From a virus, in IMG/VR virus record IMGVR_UViG_3300029910_000072, positions 1 to 31,785 of that record: a stretch of DNA of 31,785 bases; one strand, given 5' to 3'. The notes beneath the pieces were generated by a model, which saw only the letters and a list, made by a program, of their open reading frames with translations, was not told the origin of the DNA and did no database searches. Position numbers and translations under genes: made by a program. Positions 13,825 through 21,460 of the stretch are shown one piece after another; position 1 is the stretch's first letter, and each line of letters opens with the position of its first letter.

Positions 13825-13928
13825 AACAAGCCCTCCTGAACGCGTTTTACATCGGCTTCACGGGCTCGGTGCTCGGTTCCTTCCTCTACGGCGCGCTGTT
13901 CGTTGGCGTGGCCCACCTGACGCATTGA
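13821..13928 (+). CDS. 35-residue hydrophobic peptide
   Basis: A short frame (MKQALLNAFYIGFTGSVLG...) overlaps the previous stop by ATGA and ends 8 bases before the next start. Residues 5-31 form one glycine-rich membrane helix. Coupled translation and the hydrophobic character support it. The sequence fits a small membrane protein; nothing suggests its target. Confidence 0.6.
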   Translation: MKQALLNAFYIGFTGSVLGSFLYGALFVGVAHLTH

Positions 13929-13936
13929 GGCACGGC

Positions 13937-14281
13937 ATGACTCTCAACTTCGCAGCGATCAACAAAAAGCGCCAGACGGCGATGGCATCGGCAGAGAACG
14001 CGTTCATCAACAGCGAAGCGCGTCTCGCGAACGAATTGCAGGCTGCGACTGGCTGCACGCGGACCGCAGCACTGATGGCGGCGAAGGCTGCGATGCGTCA
14101 TTGCACCGTGGACGCTCGCGGCTGGGCCGAACTAAACGCTCGCATTGAGTCGCCCACCCTGACGATTCGCTGCACGACTAACCCGCGCTTCGCTGAAAAC
14201 TGGAGCGATCCGGTCCAAGTTCGCGAGCGCTGCGATGAGTTGAATCGCGAACTCGACCACCCGGCGTATTTTGTCGCCTAA
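13937..14281 (+). CDS. Unknown small phage protein
   Basis: The ATG at 13937 (MTLNFAAINKKRQTAM) has GAGG 7 bases upstream and is preferred over an earlier start inside the preceding gene. The 114-residue product is mostly helical, with Ala- and Arg-rich N-terminal helices and a C-terminal PVQVRERCDELNRELDHPAY segment. No family or catalytic motif was recognised. It belongs to the 13480-18241 transcription unit. Confidence 0.75.
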   Translation: MTLNFAAINKKRQTAMASAENAFINSEARLANELQAATGCTRTAALMAAKAAMRHCTVDARGWAELNARIESPTLTIRCTTNPRFAENWSDPVQVRERCDELNRELDHPAYFVA

Positions 14282-14333
14282 GAATCTGCGCCAGAAGTAG
14301 ATTTTTCCCTTCCAACCCTGTAGGAGAAGCACA

Positions 14334-14645
14334 ATGTCCGCAATTTCGAAGTTTTTCGATCTGTTCCGCGACGCTTGCCCCGAGCGGGAAAGCAAAAAGC
14401 GCCTCACGCACGCAAAGCTGACGCTGCTCGAAGCCGAATGCAATCTCGACTACTACTCGGCGAACGTCGCGATGCTCAAAGCACGCATTGTCCGACTGGA
14501 ATCCGAACTGAAAGGCGCTGCTGCTGAATCGCGCCCGGAGCGCACGTCCATTCAAGCGCCTCACCCGAGCCCGAGCTACACCGCAACGGGCGAGTTGGCA
14601 CCCGAGCGCGCGAAGCGCGGCCAGAGGCTCAGTGCGCTGGCGTGA
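14334..14645 (+). CDS. Coiled-coil protein
   Basis: The 103-residue product has a helical N-terminal two thirds (KKRLTHAKLTLLEAECNLD and LKARIVRLESELKG) typical of a short dimeric coiled coil, then a Pro/Ser/Arg-rich disordered tail. An AGGAG SD lies 8 bases before the ATG. Its stop overlaps the next ATG (TGATG). Function is unknown; a dimerising adaptor is the most that the sequence suggests. Confidence 0.75.
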   Translation: MSAISKFFDLFRDACPERESKKRLTHAKLTLLEAECNLDYYSANVAMLKARIVRLESELKGAAAESRPERTSIQAPHPSPSYTATGELAPERAKRGQRLSALA

Positions 14646-14887
14646 TGCGCGTCGATCTTCTCTCCAGCGAGAACGTCCTGACCCTCGTCGTTGAGGGTCA
14701 CGTCGAACTCTCCCAAGCAGAAGCAGCGGCGCGCGTCGAAGGCTATGACGACTACCCGCCCTTCCAACACGGCTTCATGCGCTTTTCCGATGTTCCGGAA
14801 GGCGAAGACGCGGATTGGTGGCGTGAGCCGTGTGCTGAAACTGACGAAGGCTCTGAGCCCGTCACGTACACACAAAAAGGATGGTAA
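14645..14887 (+). CDS. Small acidic protein
   Basis: The start at 14645 uses the ATG overlapping the previous TGA. The 80-residue product begins MRVDLLSSENVLTLVVEGHVEL and is strongly acidic (many D and E, few basic residues), with aromatic residues in the second half (DWWREP). Small acidic phage proteins are often mimics or inhibitors, but no known inhibitor was recognised, so this is only a hint. Confidence 0.65.
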   Translation: MRVDLLSSENVLTLVVEGHVELSQAEAAARVEGYDDYPPFQHGFMRFSDVPEGEDADWWREPCAETDEGSEPVTYTQKGW

Positions 14888-14889
14888 CC

Positions 14890-15180
14890 ATGAACGGACG
14901 CAGAAGAGAGCAGTTCCACGGCTTGTATCCCGGCCCCTACAAGGTCGCAGGACGTTTCCGTGCCGATATCGCGATCACGGCTGAAGGGCCGGAAGGCCCG
15001 GTTGTCGTTGCGCGCATCCCGACCACGAAAGTCATCGACGCAGAGGCGCAGTCCAAAGCGTACGCGGCGATTCCCGACATGATCGCCGTTCTCCGCTCTG
15101 TCGCGCAGGACGCGACGGTCAGTTTGGATGTCCGCGTTGATGCGCTGGCCGCCCTCACAGCCGCAGGAATAGAACCGTGA
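14890..15180 (+). CDS. Unknown small protein
   Basis: The ATG at 14890 (MNGRRREQFHGLYPGPYK) has AAGGA about 8 bases upstream; an alternative ATG at 14881 would lie on top of that SD. The 96-residue product has a basic N-terminus, a beta-rich middle (FRADIAITAEGPEGPVVVARIPT) and a helical end. Its stop overlaps a GTG start (GTGA). No family was recognised. Confidence 0.7.
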   Translation: MNGRRREQFHGLYPGPYKVAGRFRADIAITAEGPEGPVVVARIPTTKVIDAEAQSKAYAAIPDMIAVLRSVAQDATVSLDVRVDALAALTAAGIEP

Positions 15181-15380
15181 AGTTGAACGGTTGCCACAAC
15201 TTGCCGCGCATAGGAGATCCGTTGCTCGTACAGGACGGCTGGTTCCATATGAATTACATGGGCCAGCCTACCCGCCTGCCGCGCATGGTCCTCATCCCTT
15301 TCGTCAACTCCCTCGAATGTCGGTACGAAAAGAATTTTACCGACCCGGGCTGTACGGATTGCATCCATGCCAAGCAGTAA
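15177..15380 (+). CDS. Small Cys-containing protein
   Basis: Translation probably starts at the GTG at 15177, coupled to the previous stop through GTGA. The 67-residue product has aromatic and proline-rich segments and ends in a cysteine cluster (LECRYEKNFTDPGCTDCIHAK), which could bind a metal. No family recognised. It overlaps the next gene by 14 bases if that gene starts at 15367. Confidence 0.65.
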   Translation: MKLNGCHNLPRIGDPLLVQDGWFHMNYMGQPTRLPRMVLIPFVNSLECRYEKNFTDPGCTDCIHAKQ

Positions 15381-15996
15381 ATCACACGCCAGCGTCTACA
15401 TGCGCGGGCTTTATGACGGCCTTAAAGAAGGAATGAGCAGCGAAATGACGCCCACGAAACATAAACTCGCGCTCGAAGGCATGAGCACGATCTGCAAGAA
15501 GATTTTCGAGTTCGTGCCGCAGCAAGAGGCGTGGACCGCGAGCAAGATTTTGACCTCCATGTCCCGCACGAGCAGCACGCGCCCGGATATGAAGGCGCTC
15601 GAAGGCTGCCTCAACAGCCTGAAGGAAGCCGGGCTTGTCAAAGAGGTTGAGCGCGGCCTGTTCCAGCGCATCGTCCCGCGGGCTTCAGTTCCGCTCGCCG
15701 TGCCCAAGCTGAACTCCGATGCCCTGGTGGAAGAGAAGCCGTCGGGGATCGGCGACATTCACGCAACAGTGCCCGTCGATCGTGACGCGGTTGTCGCGGC
15801 GCTCGAACTCGAACCCAGCACGCCCGCCGACTCCTTTGGCGGGATTGCCACAGCGCTTCGCCTGAAGGGTCAATCGCTCATCCGGCTCGCCGACGAAATC
15901 GAAAGCGCAGCGTTGGTGTTCGAGCAGCAAATCGAAGACAGCGAGAAGCGTCTCGCTCGCTTCAATCAGCTCAAGGCACTCCTCACAGAAGCGTGA
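15367..15996 (+). CDS. Winged-helix-like protein with C-terminal coiled coil
   Basis: The 209-residue product contains a segment (AWTASKILTSMSRTSSTRPDMKALEGCLNSLKEAGLVKEVERGLFQRI, about residues 55-100) that looks like a winged-helix DNA-binding domain. A Pro/Val-rich linker and a C-terminal helical hairpin (SLIRLADEIESAALVFEQQIEDSEKRLARF) follow. It may be a regulator acting as a dimer. The start could be 15367, or internal ATGs at 15433 or 15445; none has a well-placed SD. It is one candidate reader of the operators described here, by inference only. Confidence 0.75.
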   Translation: MPSSKSHASVYMRGLYDGLKEGMSSEMTPTKHKLALEGMSTICKKIFEFVPQQEAWTASKILTSMSRTSSTRPDMKALEGCLNSLKEAGLVKEVERGLFQRIVPRASVPLAVPKLNSDALVEEKPSGIGDIHATVPVDRDAVVAALELEPSTPADSFGGIATALRLKGQSLIRLADEIESAALVFEQQIEDSEKRLARFNQLKALLTEA

Positions 15997-16002
15997 TCGC
16001 CC

Positions 16003-16018
16003 GCCCCGTTCGCGGGGC
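16003..16018 (+). promoter_or_regulatory. Stable UUCG-loop hairpin
   Basis: GCCCCG and CGGGGC pair around a TTCG tetraloop in the gap after the 15367 gene. No T-run follows, so it is unlikely to be a full terminator. It may stabilise the upstream mRNA 3' end or reduce read-through. Confidence 0.55.
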
Positions 16019-16048
16019 ACTTCCCCATATTTAACAAGGCTTTTTCCA

Positions 16049-16756
16049 ATGACAAATGAACTGAAGCAAGCGAACTCGGCACCGTGGGCGCGCACCGAAG
16101 AACCCGTCGTAACGCAGACGAGCAAAGATGAATCGCGGGTAACGCATCCGTGCTTCGGGCAGATCGGCGCGTCACGCGTGAGCGGCGGAACCTTCCTGTA
16201 CGGCTCGGACTTTCAGCACAACGCGTTCGTTCGAATCACCATCCGCGAGTCGGACATGCGTCGCAACCTATCGACCGACTGGCCCCATGGCGGCAAGGAA
16301 CTGGTCGAAGTCGATTTGTCTGAATCGCAATGGGCGGAATTCGTGAGCGCGATGAACATTGGCTTCGGCTCGCAATGCACGATTCGCCATGTTGAACATG
16401 AGTTTCGTCCCGGGCTGCCCCGGCCCGCTCGCCGTTCGCAGCAGTTCGCGAAGGAAGCAGCGGACGACATGCGCGAGTCGCTGGAAGCGCTGGCTGACCT
16501 CACCGCGACGATCAACGAACTGAAAATCTCCGAGAAGCAGAAAGCGCTGCTGCGCGGCAAGGTGCGCTCGTCTGAGGCTGCACTGACTTCTGGCCTGCCG
16601 TTCGTCGCGAAGCTGTTCCAAGAGCACATGGAAACCACGGTATCTAAAGCGAAACTGGAGATCAACGCCTACGGTTCGGGCCTGATTCGCAATGCCGGGC
16701 TCCAAGCGCTTGCGAAAGAAGTGCCTCCCGCGATCACGTACGAACAGGGCGAATAA
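16049..16756 (+). CDS. Conserved phage protein of unknown function
   Basis: The 235-residue protein has the pattern HPxFGQIGASRVSGGTFLYGSDFxHxxFVRITIxxSxxxRxLSxDW...GxxLVEVDLSESQWAEFVSAMNIGxGxxCT in its first 115 residues, which I recognise as a family repeated across phages of Gram-negative bacteria and large phages. The role is unknown. The C-terminal half is a helical, coiled-coil-like region (DDMRESLEALADLTATINELKISEKQ). It is probably a beta-rich binding domain plus an oligomerisation stalk. The gene follows a 52-base gap with a hairpin. No clear SD: only AAGG about 20 bases upstream. Confidence 0.85.
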   Translation: MTNELKQANSAPWARTEEPVVTQTSKDESRVTHPCFGQIGASRVSGGTFLYGSDFQHNAFVRITIRESDMRRNLSTDWPHGGKELVEVDLSESQWAEFVSAMNIGFGSQCTIRHVEHEFRPGLPRPARRSQQFAKEAADDMRESLEALADLTATINELKISEKQKALLRGKVRSSEAALTSGLPFVAKLFQEHMETTVSKAKLEINAYGSGLIRNAGLQALAKEVPPAITYEQGE

Positions 16757-16759
16757 GCC

Positions 16760-17020
16760 ATGGCCGACCGCCTCGATCTTACGAAGTGTCCAATCACCGG
16801 AATACGTCACAGGGCCAAAGCGATTATCGACGCGGTCGCGACCGGCACTCACCCGCTGAAGCTCGGCGGCCAGATCATGAAATCCATGGAAGGCAGCGCG
16901 ATATCGGTCCCCGTTGGACCGCATTACCGGCTCCTCTTCACGTCCGAGACACTGAGGCCAGTCTGTTTTCTGACTCACGAGCAGTACAACAAAAAGCTTC
17001 GCAATCCAATCAAGCAGTAG
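16760..17020 (+). CDS. Unknown small basic protein
   Basis: The 86-residue product is basic. Its middle, HPLKLGGQIMKSMEGSAISVPVGPHYRLLF, is faintly like the core of RelE/ParE-type toxins, where a short strand followed by YRLLF-like residues is common, but the catalytic residues are not clear and no antitoxin gene is adjacent. It may equally be an unrelated small alpha/beta protein. The start lies 3 bases after the previous stop without a strong SD. Confidence 0.65.
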   Translation: MADRLDLTKCPITGIRHRAKAIIDAVATGTHPLKLGGQIMKSMEGSAISVPVGPHYRLLFTSETLRPVCFLTHEQYNKKLRNPIKQ

Positions 17021-17046
17021 AACCCCTTATCCATAAAGGATTTTTC

Positions 17047-17367
17047 ATGAGCAACGTTATCGACCTTTCCGCAGCAACGCCCGGCTCGCGCGCCGTCATC
17101 GAAGAGAAGAGGCACAACGAGACGGTGACGACCACCGCGCTCCAGCAGCTTCTGGCGATCCTCGGACAGGGTCTCTCGACCGAAGCGCCGGCAGAGCAGC
17201 GGGCGGCCGTCGAACTCATTCAGATGGAAGGCATGGCGATCGCAGTTGAATACCTGGCGCAGCAGTGCGGCATCGGCGAGCACGACGCGGTCAAGGCGCT
17301 TCGCGGCCAGATCATCGAAGAAAACGCCTCCCGTGTTCGCGCATACAACGCAGCAAACGGCCTGTAA
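17047..17367 (+). CDS. Unknown helical protein
   Basis: The ATG at 17047 (MSNVIDLSAATPGSRA) has AAAGGA 6 bases upstream and is preferred over longer frames that overlap the previous gene. The 106-residue product is mostly helical, with an Ala/Glu-rich centre (LQQLLAILGQGLSTEAPAEQRAAVELI). No family recognised. Base usage matches neighbours. Confidence 0.75.
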   Translation: MSNVIDLSAATPGSRAVIEEKRHNETVTTTALQQLLAILGQGLSTEAPAEQRAAVELIQMEGMAIAVEYLAQQCGIGEHDAVKALRGQIIEENASRVRAYNAANGL

Positions 17368-17393
17368 TTCGCCTTATTTAACAAGAGAAAACG

Positions 17394-18002
17394 ATGGAAA
17401 AAGAAACCCTTAACATCGCCATCGGATACGCGCCAGAGGCCACCGCAGAGAACGCGGGCGCGATCCGCACGGCCCTCCTCATGGGATTCATCCAGCTTTC
17501 GCAGAAGTTCCCTGAGTCCGTGCTTGAGCCGCGCATGGCTCGCATGGCCCTGCAGTGGATTCCACCAGACGAGGACAGCCCTATCGTCCTGGAGGGCCTG
17601 CGCGAACGCCTGCTGGCCCCTCGCACGGCCATGCGCGACGAGAATGGCTGGCTCTCTCATGATGCGATCCCGGTTTGCGACGAAGGAACGAACATCGCGT
17701 CGTTCCTTCAAGCCTTCGGTCTCGAAGTCCATATCGGCTCGATGGAAAACGAGAACGACGCATTCGCCACGCGCTATCACGAGGAAGCTCTCGACCACTG
17801 CCTTGATTGGAGCCCGATCTATCCCGTAGGCAACGGCTGGGTCCTCCTCGAAATCTATATGGGCGAGGACGATTGCTATTCTCTCTTCGTCCGTTGCGCG
17901 TACGCCGCCGAGAAAGAGCGGAAAGAGCGGGACCGCGCAGCGCGCCGGGCATTGCGGGGAACCATCCTCGAGAACGCGCCAGTCAACAGCATCGACGCCT
18001 AA
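17394..18002 (+). CDS. Unknown acidic protein
   Basis: The 202-residue product starts MEKETLNIAIGYAPEA and is acidic overall with a strongly charged helical C-terminus (AAEKERKERDRAARRAL). The middle has a TYR/TRP-rich region (LDWSPIYPVGNGWVLLEIY) suggesting a beta-sheet domain. A purine-rich AAGAGAA precedes the ATG. Its stop overlaps the next ATG (TAATG). No family was recognised. Confidence 0.75.
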   Translation: MEKETLNIAIGYAPEATAENAGAIRTALLMGFIQLSQKFPESVLEPRMARMALQWIPPDEDSPIVLEGLRERLLAPRTAMRDENGWLSHDAIPVCDEGTNIASFLQAFGLEVHIGSMENENDAFATRYHEEALDHCLDWSPIYPVGNGWVLLEIYMGEDDCYSLFVRCAYAAEKERKERDRAARRALRGTILENAPVNSIDA

Positions 18003-18241
18003 TGCTCAGCCTCGTTCGCCTCACTGAACAAGCGCGCGTGCTGGCTGGCGACGAGTCGGTTAGCTGCGCGATCGTCGGGCATGACTGGCAATCCGCAGGC
18101 GGCCGCCAGTGCCCGAAAGATCGGTGCGGATGCTCGCAAACGGTCTATGTCTGCCGCCGTTGCGAGGACCAGGACTACGGCGAGCGGGGCGGACCGGCTC
18201 ACCGGGAATGCTTCACGGATTGCAAACAACCTCGCGCATAA
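18002..18241 (+). CDS. Small Cys-rich zinc-binding-like protein
   Basis: The ATG at 18002 overlaps the TAA of the previous gene. The 79-residue product has GHDW near residue 28 followed by CPKDRCGC, VCRRC and later ECFTDC, a set of cysteines that could hold one or two zinc ions. Small phage proteins of this GHxW...C...CxxC form (DUF1660-like) are common and uncharacterised. It is the last gene before the operon terminator. Confidence 0.75.
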   Translation: MLSLVRLTEQARVLAGDESVSCAIVGHDWQSAGGRQCPKDRCGCSQTVYVCRRCEDQDYGERGGPAHRECFTDCKQPRA

Positions 18242-18257
18242 CCTCTCCCCATGACCA

Positions 18258-18279
18258 CCCCGCTTCGGCGGGGTTTTTT
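18258..18279 (+). terminator. Rho-independent terminator of the first rightward operon
   Basis: CCCCGC and GCGGGG pair around a TTCG tetraloop and are followed by TTTTTT. It is a textbook intrinsic terminator 16 bases after the stop of the 18002 gene. Confidence 0.95.
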
Positions 18280-18304
18280 GCGTCTTGAATTCTGTAAATT
18301 TCAA

Positions 18305-18333
18305 TTGCGTTCTGCGGTCCGCGCAGATATTAT
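18305..18333 (+). promoter_or_regulatory. Promoter whose 17-base spacer is a perfect operator palindrome
   Basis: TTGCGT (-35, 18305-18310) and TATTAT (-10, 18328-18333) flank exactly 17 bases, and these 17 bases are TCTGCG, GTCCG, CGCAGA: a perfect 6-bp dyad. The site at 8267 has the same arms and nearly the same position relative to its boxes. The leader then carries ATGTACCGAGGA, also found behind the promoter at 8260. Transcription starts near 18340 and drives 18375-23012. Confidence 0.85.
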
Positions 18334-18374
18334 TCTTTCGTTGCCGCAGATTCCCTTAATGTACCGAGGAAAAC

Positions 18375-19496
18375 GTGAAAGACCCTGACATCCAAGCCCT
18401 TGCGCTCAAGCACGGGCTCCCCGTGACTCACGCATACGATCACCCGTGGGCATACGCTGACGCCGTCATGGCGTTCGGACGCGACCTGGCGGCCGGCCTT
18501 GTCGCCGATGGCACATCAATGCCCGCCGTGCCGACTTCCATCTTCTCGCATCCGAAGCTGGGCGAAATGTGGCAAAGGCTCGACCTGCAACTTTACGCAG
18601 TCAAGTACGCGAAGCAGCAAGACGCCGCGCTCGACGCCATGACGCGCATGTTCCACGACGCCGTCCAGTGCCTTTCCGCGATCGATGAGGCACTTGGTAT
18701 CGACCCGGACGACGCGGGCGGCGCTGAACCGATTCTGGAGGCTATCAAGGACCTGAAGATCCACCCGGAACATGCAGCGCTGGATGCGTGGTGGGTCACG
18801 AGCCTGAATGAGTTTTGGGGCAACGGCACGCAGAACGATGATACCCGCCGCGCCGCTAAGGTCGCGTGCAACATGGCCGCTCAACTGCACGCCGGGCCGG
18901 ATGCCGACCGCCGCGACGCATTCGAAGCCATTTACCCTATTCCGAATCAGTGCATCCGTGTCGGCGAAGGCTATGCCGCAACGGCGCATGGCGCGTGGCA
19001 AGCGCACACATTCATCGCCCGCTGGGAAGGCTTCAAGGCATGCGCATTACGCGCTGACCCGCCGAAGTCTGAATGCGCAGCACGCAGGCAAGGCACTGCA
19101 GGCGGGAACGCGCCAGCCGAATGCGATTGGCCCGCTTGCGACTGCGACCCGAAGACGGCCAAGGTAATCGACGCTCTGCACGACTCGCACCAACTGGCGA
19201 TGACGCAAGCCCAGTCCGACGTGTTGCGCGAACGCTCCGAGCAGTGCACGCGCGAAGGCTTCACTCCGTACAACGATGACGCGCTCGAACCCGGAGAACT
19301 CGCAATGGCCGCTATCTCCTATGCCCGCACCGCAGGCAAAGACTGGATTTTCTCTGTCGTGCCTATCACGTGGCCGTGGAACGTCTCATGGTGGAAGCCG
19401 AAGGACAAGCGCCGCAACCTTGTGAAGGCCGCCGCGCTGCTGATCGCCGAAATCGAGAAGCTCGACCGCCAGCCCGTTATTGGAGCAAAGTCATGA
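18375..19496 (+). CDS. Composite phage protein of unknown function
   Basis: Translation starts at a GTG with GAGGAAAA upstream. The 373-residue product looks modular. Residues about 1-165 are unknown. About 165-225 match a phage segment of the form AFEAxYPxPxxCxRxGxGYAAT...HxFxARWEGFKAC. About 275-365 match a common phage domain beginning LRERSEQCTREGFTPYNDDALEPGELAMAAISYA and ending WPWNVSWWKPKDKRRNLVKAAALLIAEIEKLDR. Both modules are remembered from Burkholderia-type phages and have no assigned function. A cysteine pair region (ECDWPACDCD) lies between them. The stop overlaps the next ATG (ATGA). Confidence 0.85.
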   Translation: MKDPDIQALALKHGLPVTHAYDHPWAYADAVMAFGRDLAAGLVADGTSMPAVPTSIFSHPKLGEMWQRLDLQLYAVKYAKQQDAALDAMTRMFHDAVQCLSAIDEALGIDPDDAGGAEPILEAIKDLKIHPEHAALDAWWVTSLNEFWGNGTQNDDTRRAAKVACNMAAQLHAGPDADRRDAFEAIYPIPNQCIRVGEGYAATAHGAWQAHTFIARWEGFKACALRADPPKSECAARRQGTAGGNAPAECDWPACDCDPKTAKVIDALHDSHQLAMTQAQSDVLRERSEQCTREGFTPYNDDALEPGELAMAAISYARTAGKDWIFSVVPITWPWNVSWWKPKDKRRNLVKAAALLIAEIEKLDRQPVIGAKS

Positions 19497-20389
19497 GCAT
19501 CGAAATCCCTGAAATCGTCCTCGACAAGCTTTGGCAAGGCGCTTTCCTGTCTTCCTATCACCCGGACGGCGACCAGCGCTTCAAGCTGCTGAATTATGGT
19601 CGCTCCGTGGTCACAGAGTCCTTGGCGCGTCTGCCATCGCCATTTCAGGACCGCGTCCAGCCGTGGATGATGGCGTGCTTCGGCGAAATGATCGCGGGCG
19701 ACCGCGAGGAGCGCAATCACCGCTTCATTGAGGAAGCCCTCGAACTCATTCAGGCGTGCGGATGCAGCGCGAGCGAGGCGCATCAGCTTGTCGATTACGT
19801 CTATGGCCGCCCGGTCGGCGAGAAGCATCAGGAGGTCGGCGGCGTAATGGTTACGCTGGCCGCGCTCTGTCTCGCGAACGATCTGGATATGCACGTGGAC
19901 GGCGAAACGGAACTCGCCCGCGTCTGGACGATGGTGGAGAAGATCCGCGCGAAGCAAGCGGCCAAGCCGAAGCATTCTCCGCTGCCCGTTCACGTGTCGC
20001 AGAAGCCGACCGCTGGCCTACCGCAATGGTTCGAAACGTTCCTGACGAACGTCTGCGAAATCCCCGACCGTAACAGCCCTGAAGGCGAGCCTGACGCCAT
20101 TGTTGCGACGCTTGACGAATTGCGCGCGTCAGCACTGAACGCAATCGAATCGCATTCCCCAGCGCAGTTCCTGTTCATTGCGATGGACGACGATGGCGCG
20201 GCGCATCCGACGTATTGCGCTGACCAGGCGGCCGTCAAAGCCGCGGTGCGCGACGCGATGTTCATGGCGGGCGAGATCGACCGTGATCATCAGAACCAAA
20301 TCGACGGCGTCGTTGAGTCGCTGCTTGATTCCGGCGCCATGATCTTCGAAGGCGACCCGTCGCTCTACCTCTACAGGTTGCCCGCATGA
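19493..20389 (+). CDS. MazG-like nucleotide pyrophosphohydrolase with C-terminal extension
   Basis: The ATG at 19493 (MSIEIPEIVLDKLW) overlaps the previous stop. Residues about 60-155 fit the all-alpha NTP pyrophosphohydrolase (MazG-like) fold in the phage variant: RFIEEALELIQACG, then VDYVYGRPVGEKHQEVGGVMVTLAALC, then ELARVWTMVEKIRAKQAAK. The EEALEL and EVGG acidic residues would hold magnesium. Family members hydrolyse (d)NTPs, or ppGpp in some phage claims, to monophosphates. The last 130 residues are an unrelated extension without known motifs. With dUTPase nearby, nucleotide-pool control during infection is plausible. Confidence 0.85.
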   Translation: MSIEIPEIVLDKLWQGAFLSSYHPDGDQRFKLLNYGRSVVTESLARLPSPFQDRVQPWMMACFGEMIAGDREERNHRFIEEALELIQACGCSASEAHQLVDYVYGRPVGEKHQEVGGVMVTLAALCLANDLDMHVDGETELARVWTMVEKIRAKQAAKPKHSPLPVHVSQKPTAGLPQWFETFLTNVCEIPDRNSPEGEPDAIVATLDELRASALNAIESHSPAQFLFIAMDDDGAAHPTYCADQAAVKAAVRDAMFMAGEIDRDHQNQIDGVVESLLDSGAMIFEGDPSLYLYRLPA

Positions 20390-20724
20390 CTCAGTTTGCG
20401 ATCCTATACAAGTGCGAAGAGGCCATCGCCCATGACAAGAGCGTCATGACGAAGAAGGGCACGCCCGCGTGGCTCACCGAGAGCGAGGGTTATTGGTGGG
20501 GCCAGCCGTTTTCCGACTTCTATACGCCGAAGGTTACCCGCGATTCGCCACCCAGCAGCGTGATCGTTTTTGCAACGCGCGAAGAGGCGATTGAGCAGTT
20601 CAAGGCGGCTCGTGAGGGTAACCACATTGGCGCTTGGTATCACACGCCGAGCGCCGAGTTCGAAGTGATCGAAGTGCGCCAGAAGTTTAAACAAATTCCC
20701 GATGGATACGAGGTAATCAAATGA
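20386..20724 (+). CDS. Unknown small phage protein
   Basis: The ATG overlaps the MazG-like stop (ATGA). The 112-residue product is rich in aromatic residues (GYWWGQPFSDFY, GAWYHTP) and seems to be alpha/beta with a central helix (TREEAIEQFKAAR). No family recognised. Its stop overlaps the next start, so it is co-translated within the 18375 operon. Confidence 0.8.
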   Translation: MTQFAILYKCEEAIAHDKSVMTKKGTPAWLTESEGYWWGQPFSDFYTPKVTRDSPPSSVIVFATREEAIEQFKAAREGNHIGAWYHTPSAEFEVIEVRQKFKQIPDGYEVIK

Positions 20725-21185
20725 GCATCACAGCCGAAAAGAAACCGAACAGCATCCCGGCCGCGATCGCCGCGATCCGCACGCTGGAGGCGAAGGGCTA
20801 TACGTACCTGGAGGGCGCAGAACTATGGCGTCCCCCGCTCGGCCAAGCGCCCAAGCTGCCGCAGCAGAAGAACCGCACTGAGTTCATGAGCCGCATGGGC
20901 CAAATGGCGATGGACGGTAACTTCTGGACCTATCAAGGCGATGGCGAGGACTATCTTGAAAGCCTTACGTGCCCGGTAATCATCCATCCGCAGCGCTTGC
21001 TCGGCATGGTCAATGCAGCATCCGGCGCGAACATGGCCCTGCAACGCATTGGATCGCTTCTGAACCTGGCGGCGGGCTGCGACATAACCTCTGAAGCATA
21101 CCCGCGCATCCGGGCGCTTGTGGACTCACACAAGATGCGCACGGGTTCCGCTTACCCGTTCGCCGACGTGGGAGCCGAACAATGA
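20721..21185 (+). CDS. Unknown phage protein
   Basis: This 154-residue product begins MSITAEKKPNSIPAAIAAIR and contains LEAKGYTYLEGAELWRPPLG, a phrase that recurs in short Burkholderia phage proteins of unknown role. The rest is mixed, with a helical C-terminus. Both ends overlap neighbours by ATGA, which shows tight translational coupling. Confidence 0.8.
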   Translation: MSITAEKKPNSIPAAIAAIRTLEAKGYTYLEGAELWRPPLGQAPKLPQQKNRTEFMSRMGQMAMDGNFWTYQGDGEDYLESLTCPVIIHPQRLLGMVNAASGANMALQRIGSLLNLAAGCDITSEAYPRIRALVDSHKMRTGSAYPFADVGAEQ

Positions 21186-21460
21186 AATACATCGTGGTCA
21201 CGATGCCCGACGAAAAGGGCGAAGAACAGGAAGCGATTTTCGTCTTCCCTCGTTCACTTAACCATGACGGAATGATGGAAGGAATTCAGTCCGTGCGTCG
21301 CGGCACGCCTCAGAACTGGAAACGCAATTGGGATGCTCACGCGATCGCCGCGGGCTTCGTCGTTAATGGCAAGTGCGTAGGCCATAGCGAGACCCTCGGA
21401 CTTCAATCGCGCGGCTCAGTTGACGACATCCTTCTCAACGGAAATGGATTGGGCCACTAA
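21182..21460 (+). CDS. Unknown small protein
   Basis: The ATG overlaps the previous TGA. The 92-residue product starts MKYIVVTMPDEKGEEQEAIFVFP, a likely beta hairpin, followed by a helix and a Gly/Asn-rich end. No family recognised. It ends directly before the GNAT gene with no gap. Confidence 0.75.
   Translation: MKYIVVTMPDEKGEEQEAIFVFPRSLNHDGMMEGIQSVRRGTPQNWKRNWDAHAIAAGFVVNGKCVGHSETLGLQSRGSVDDILLNGNGLGH

Noticed and set aside
16760-17020. Possible RelE/ParE-like toxin
   Set aside because: Only a short YRLLF-like stretch matches; there are no clear catalytic residues and no adjacent antitoxin.
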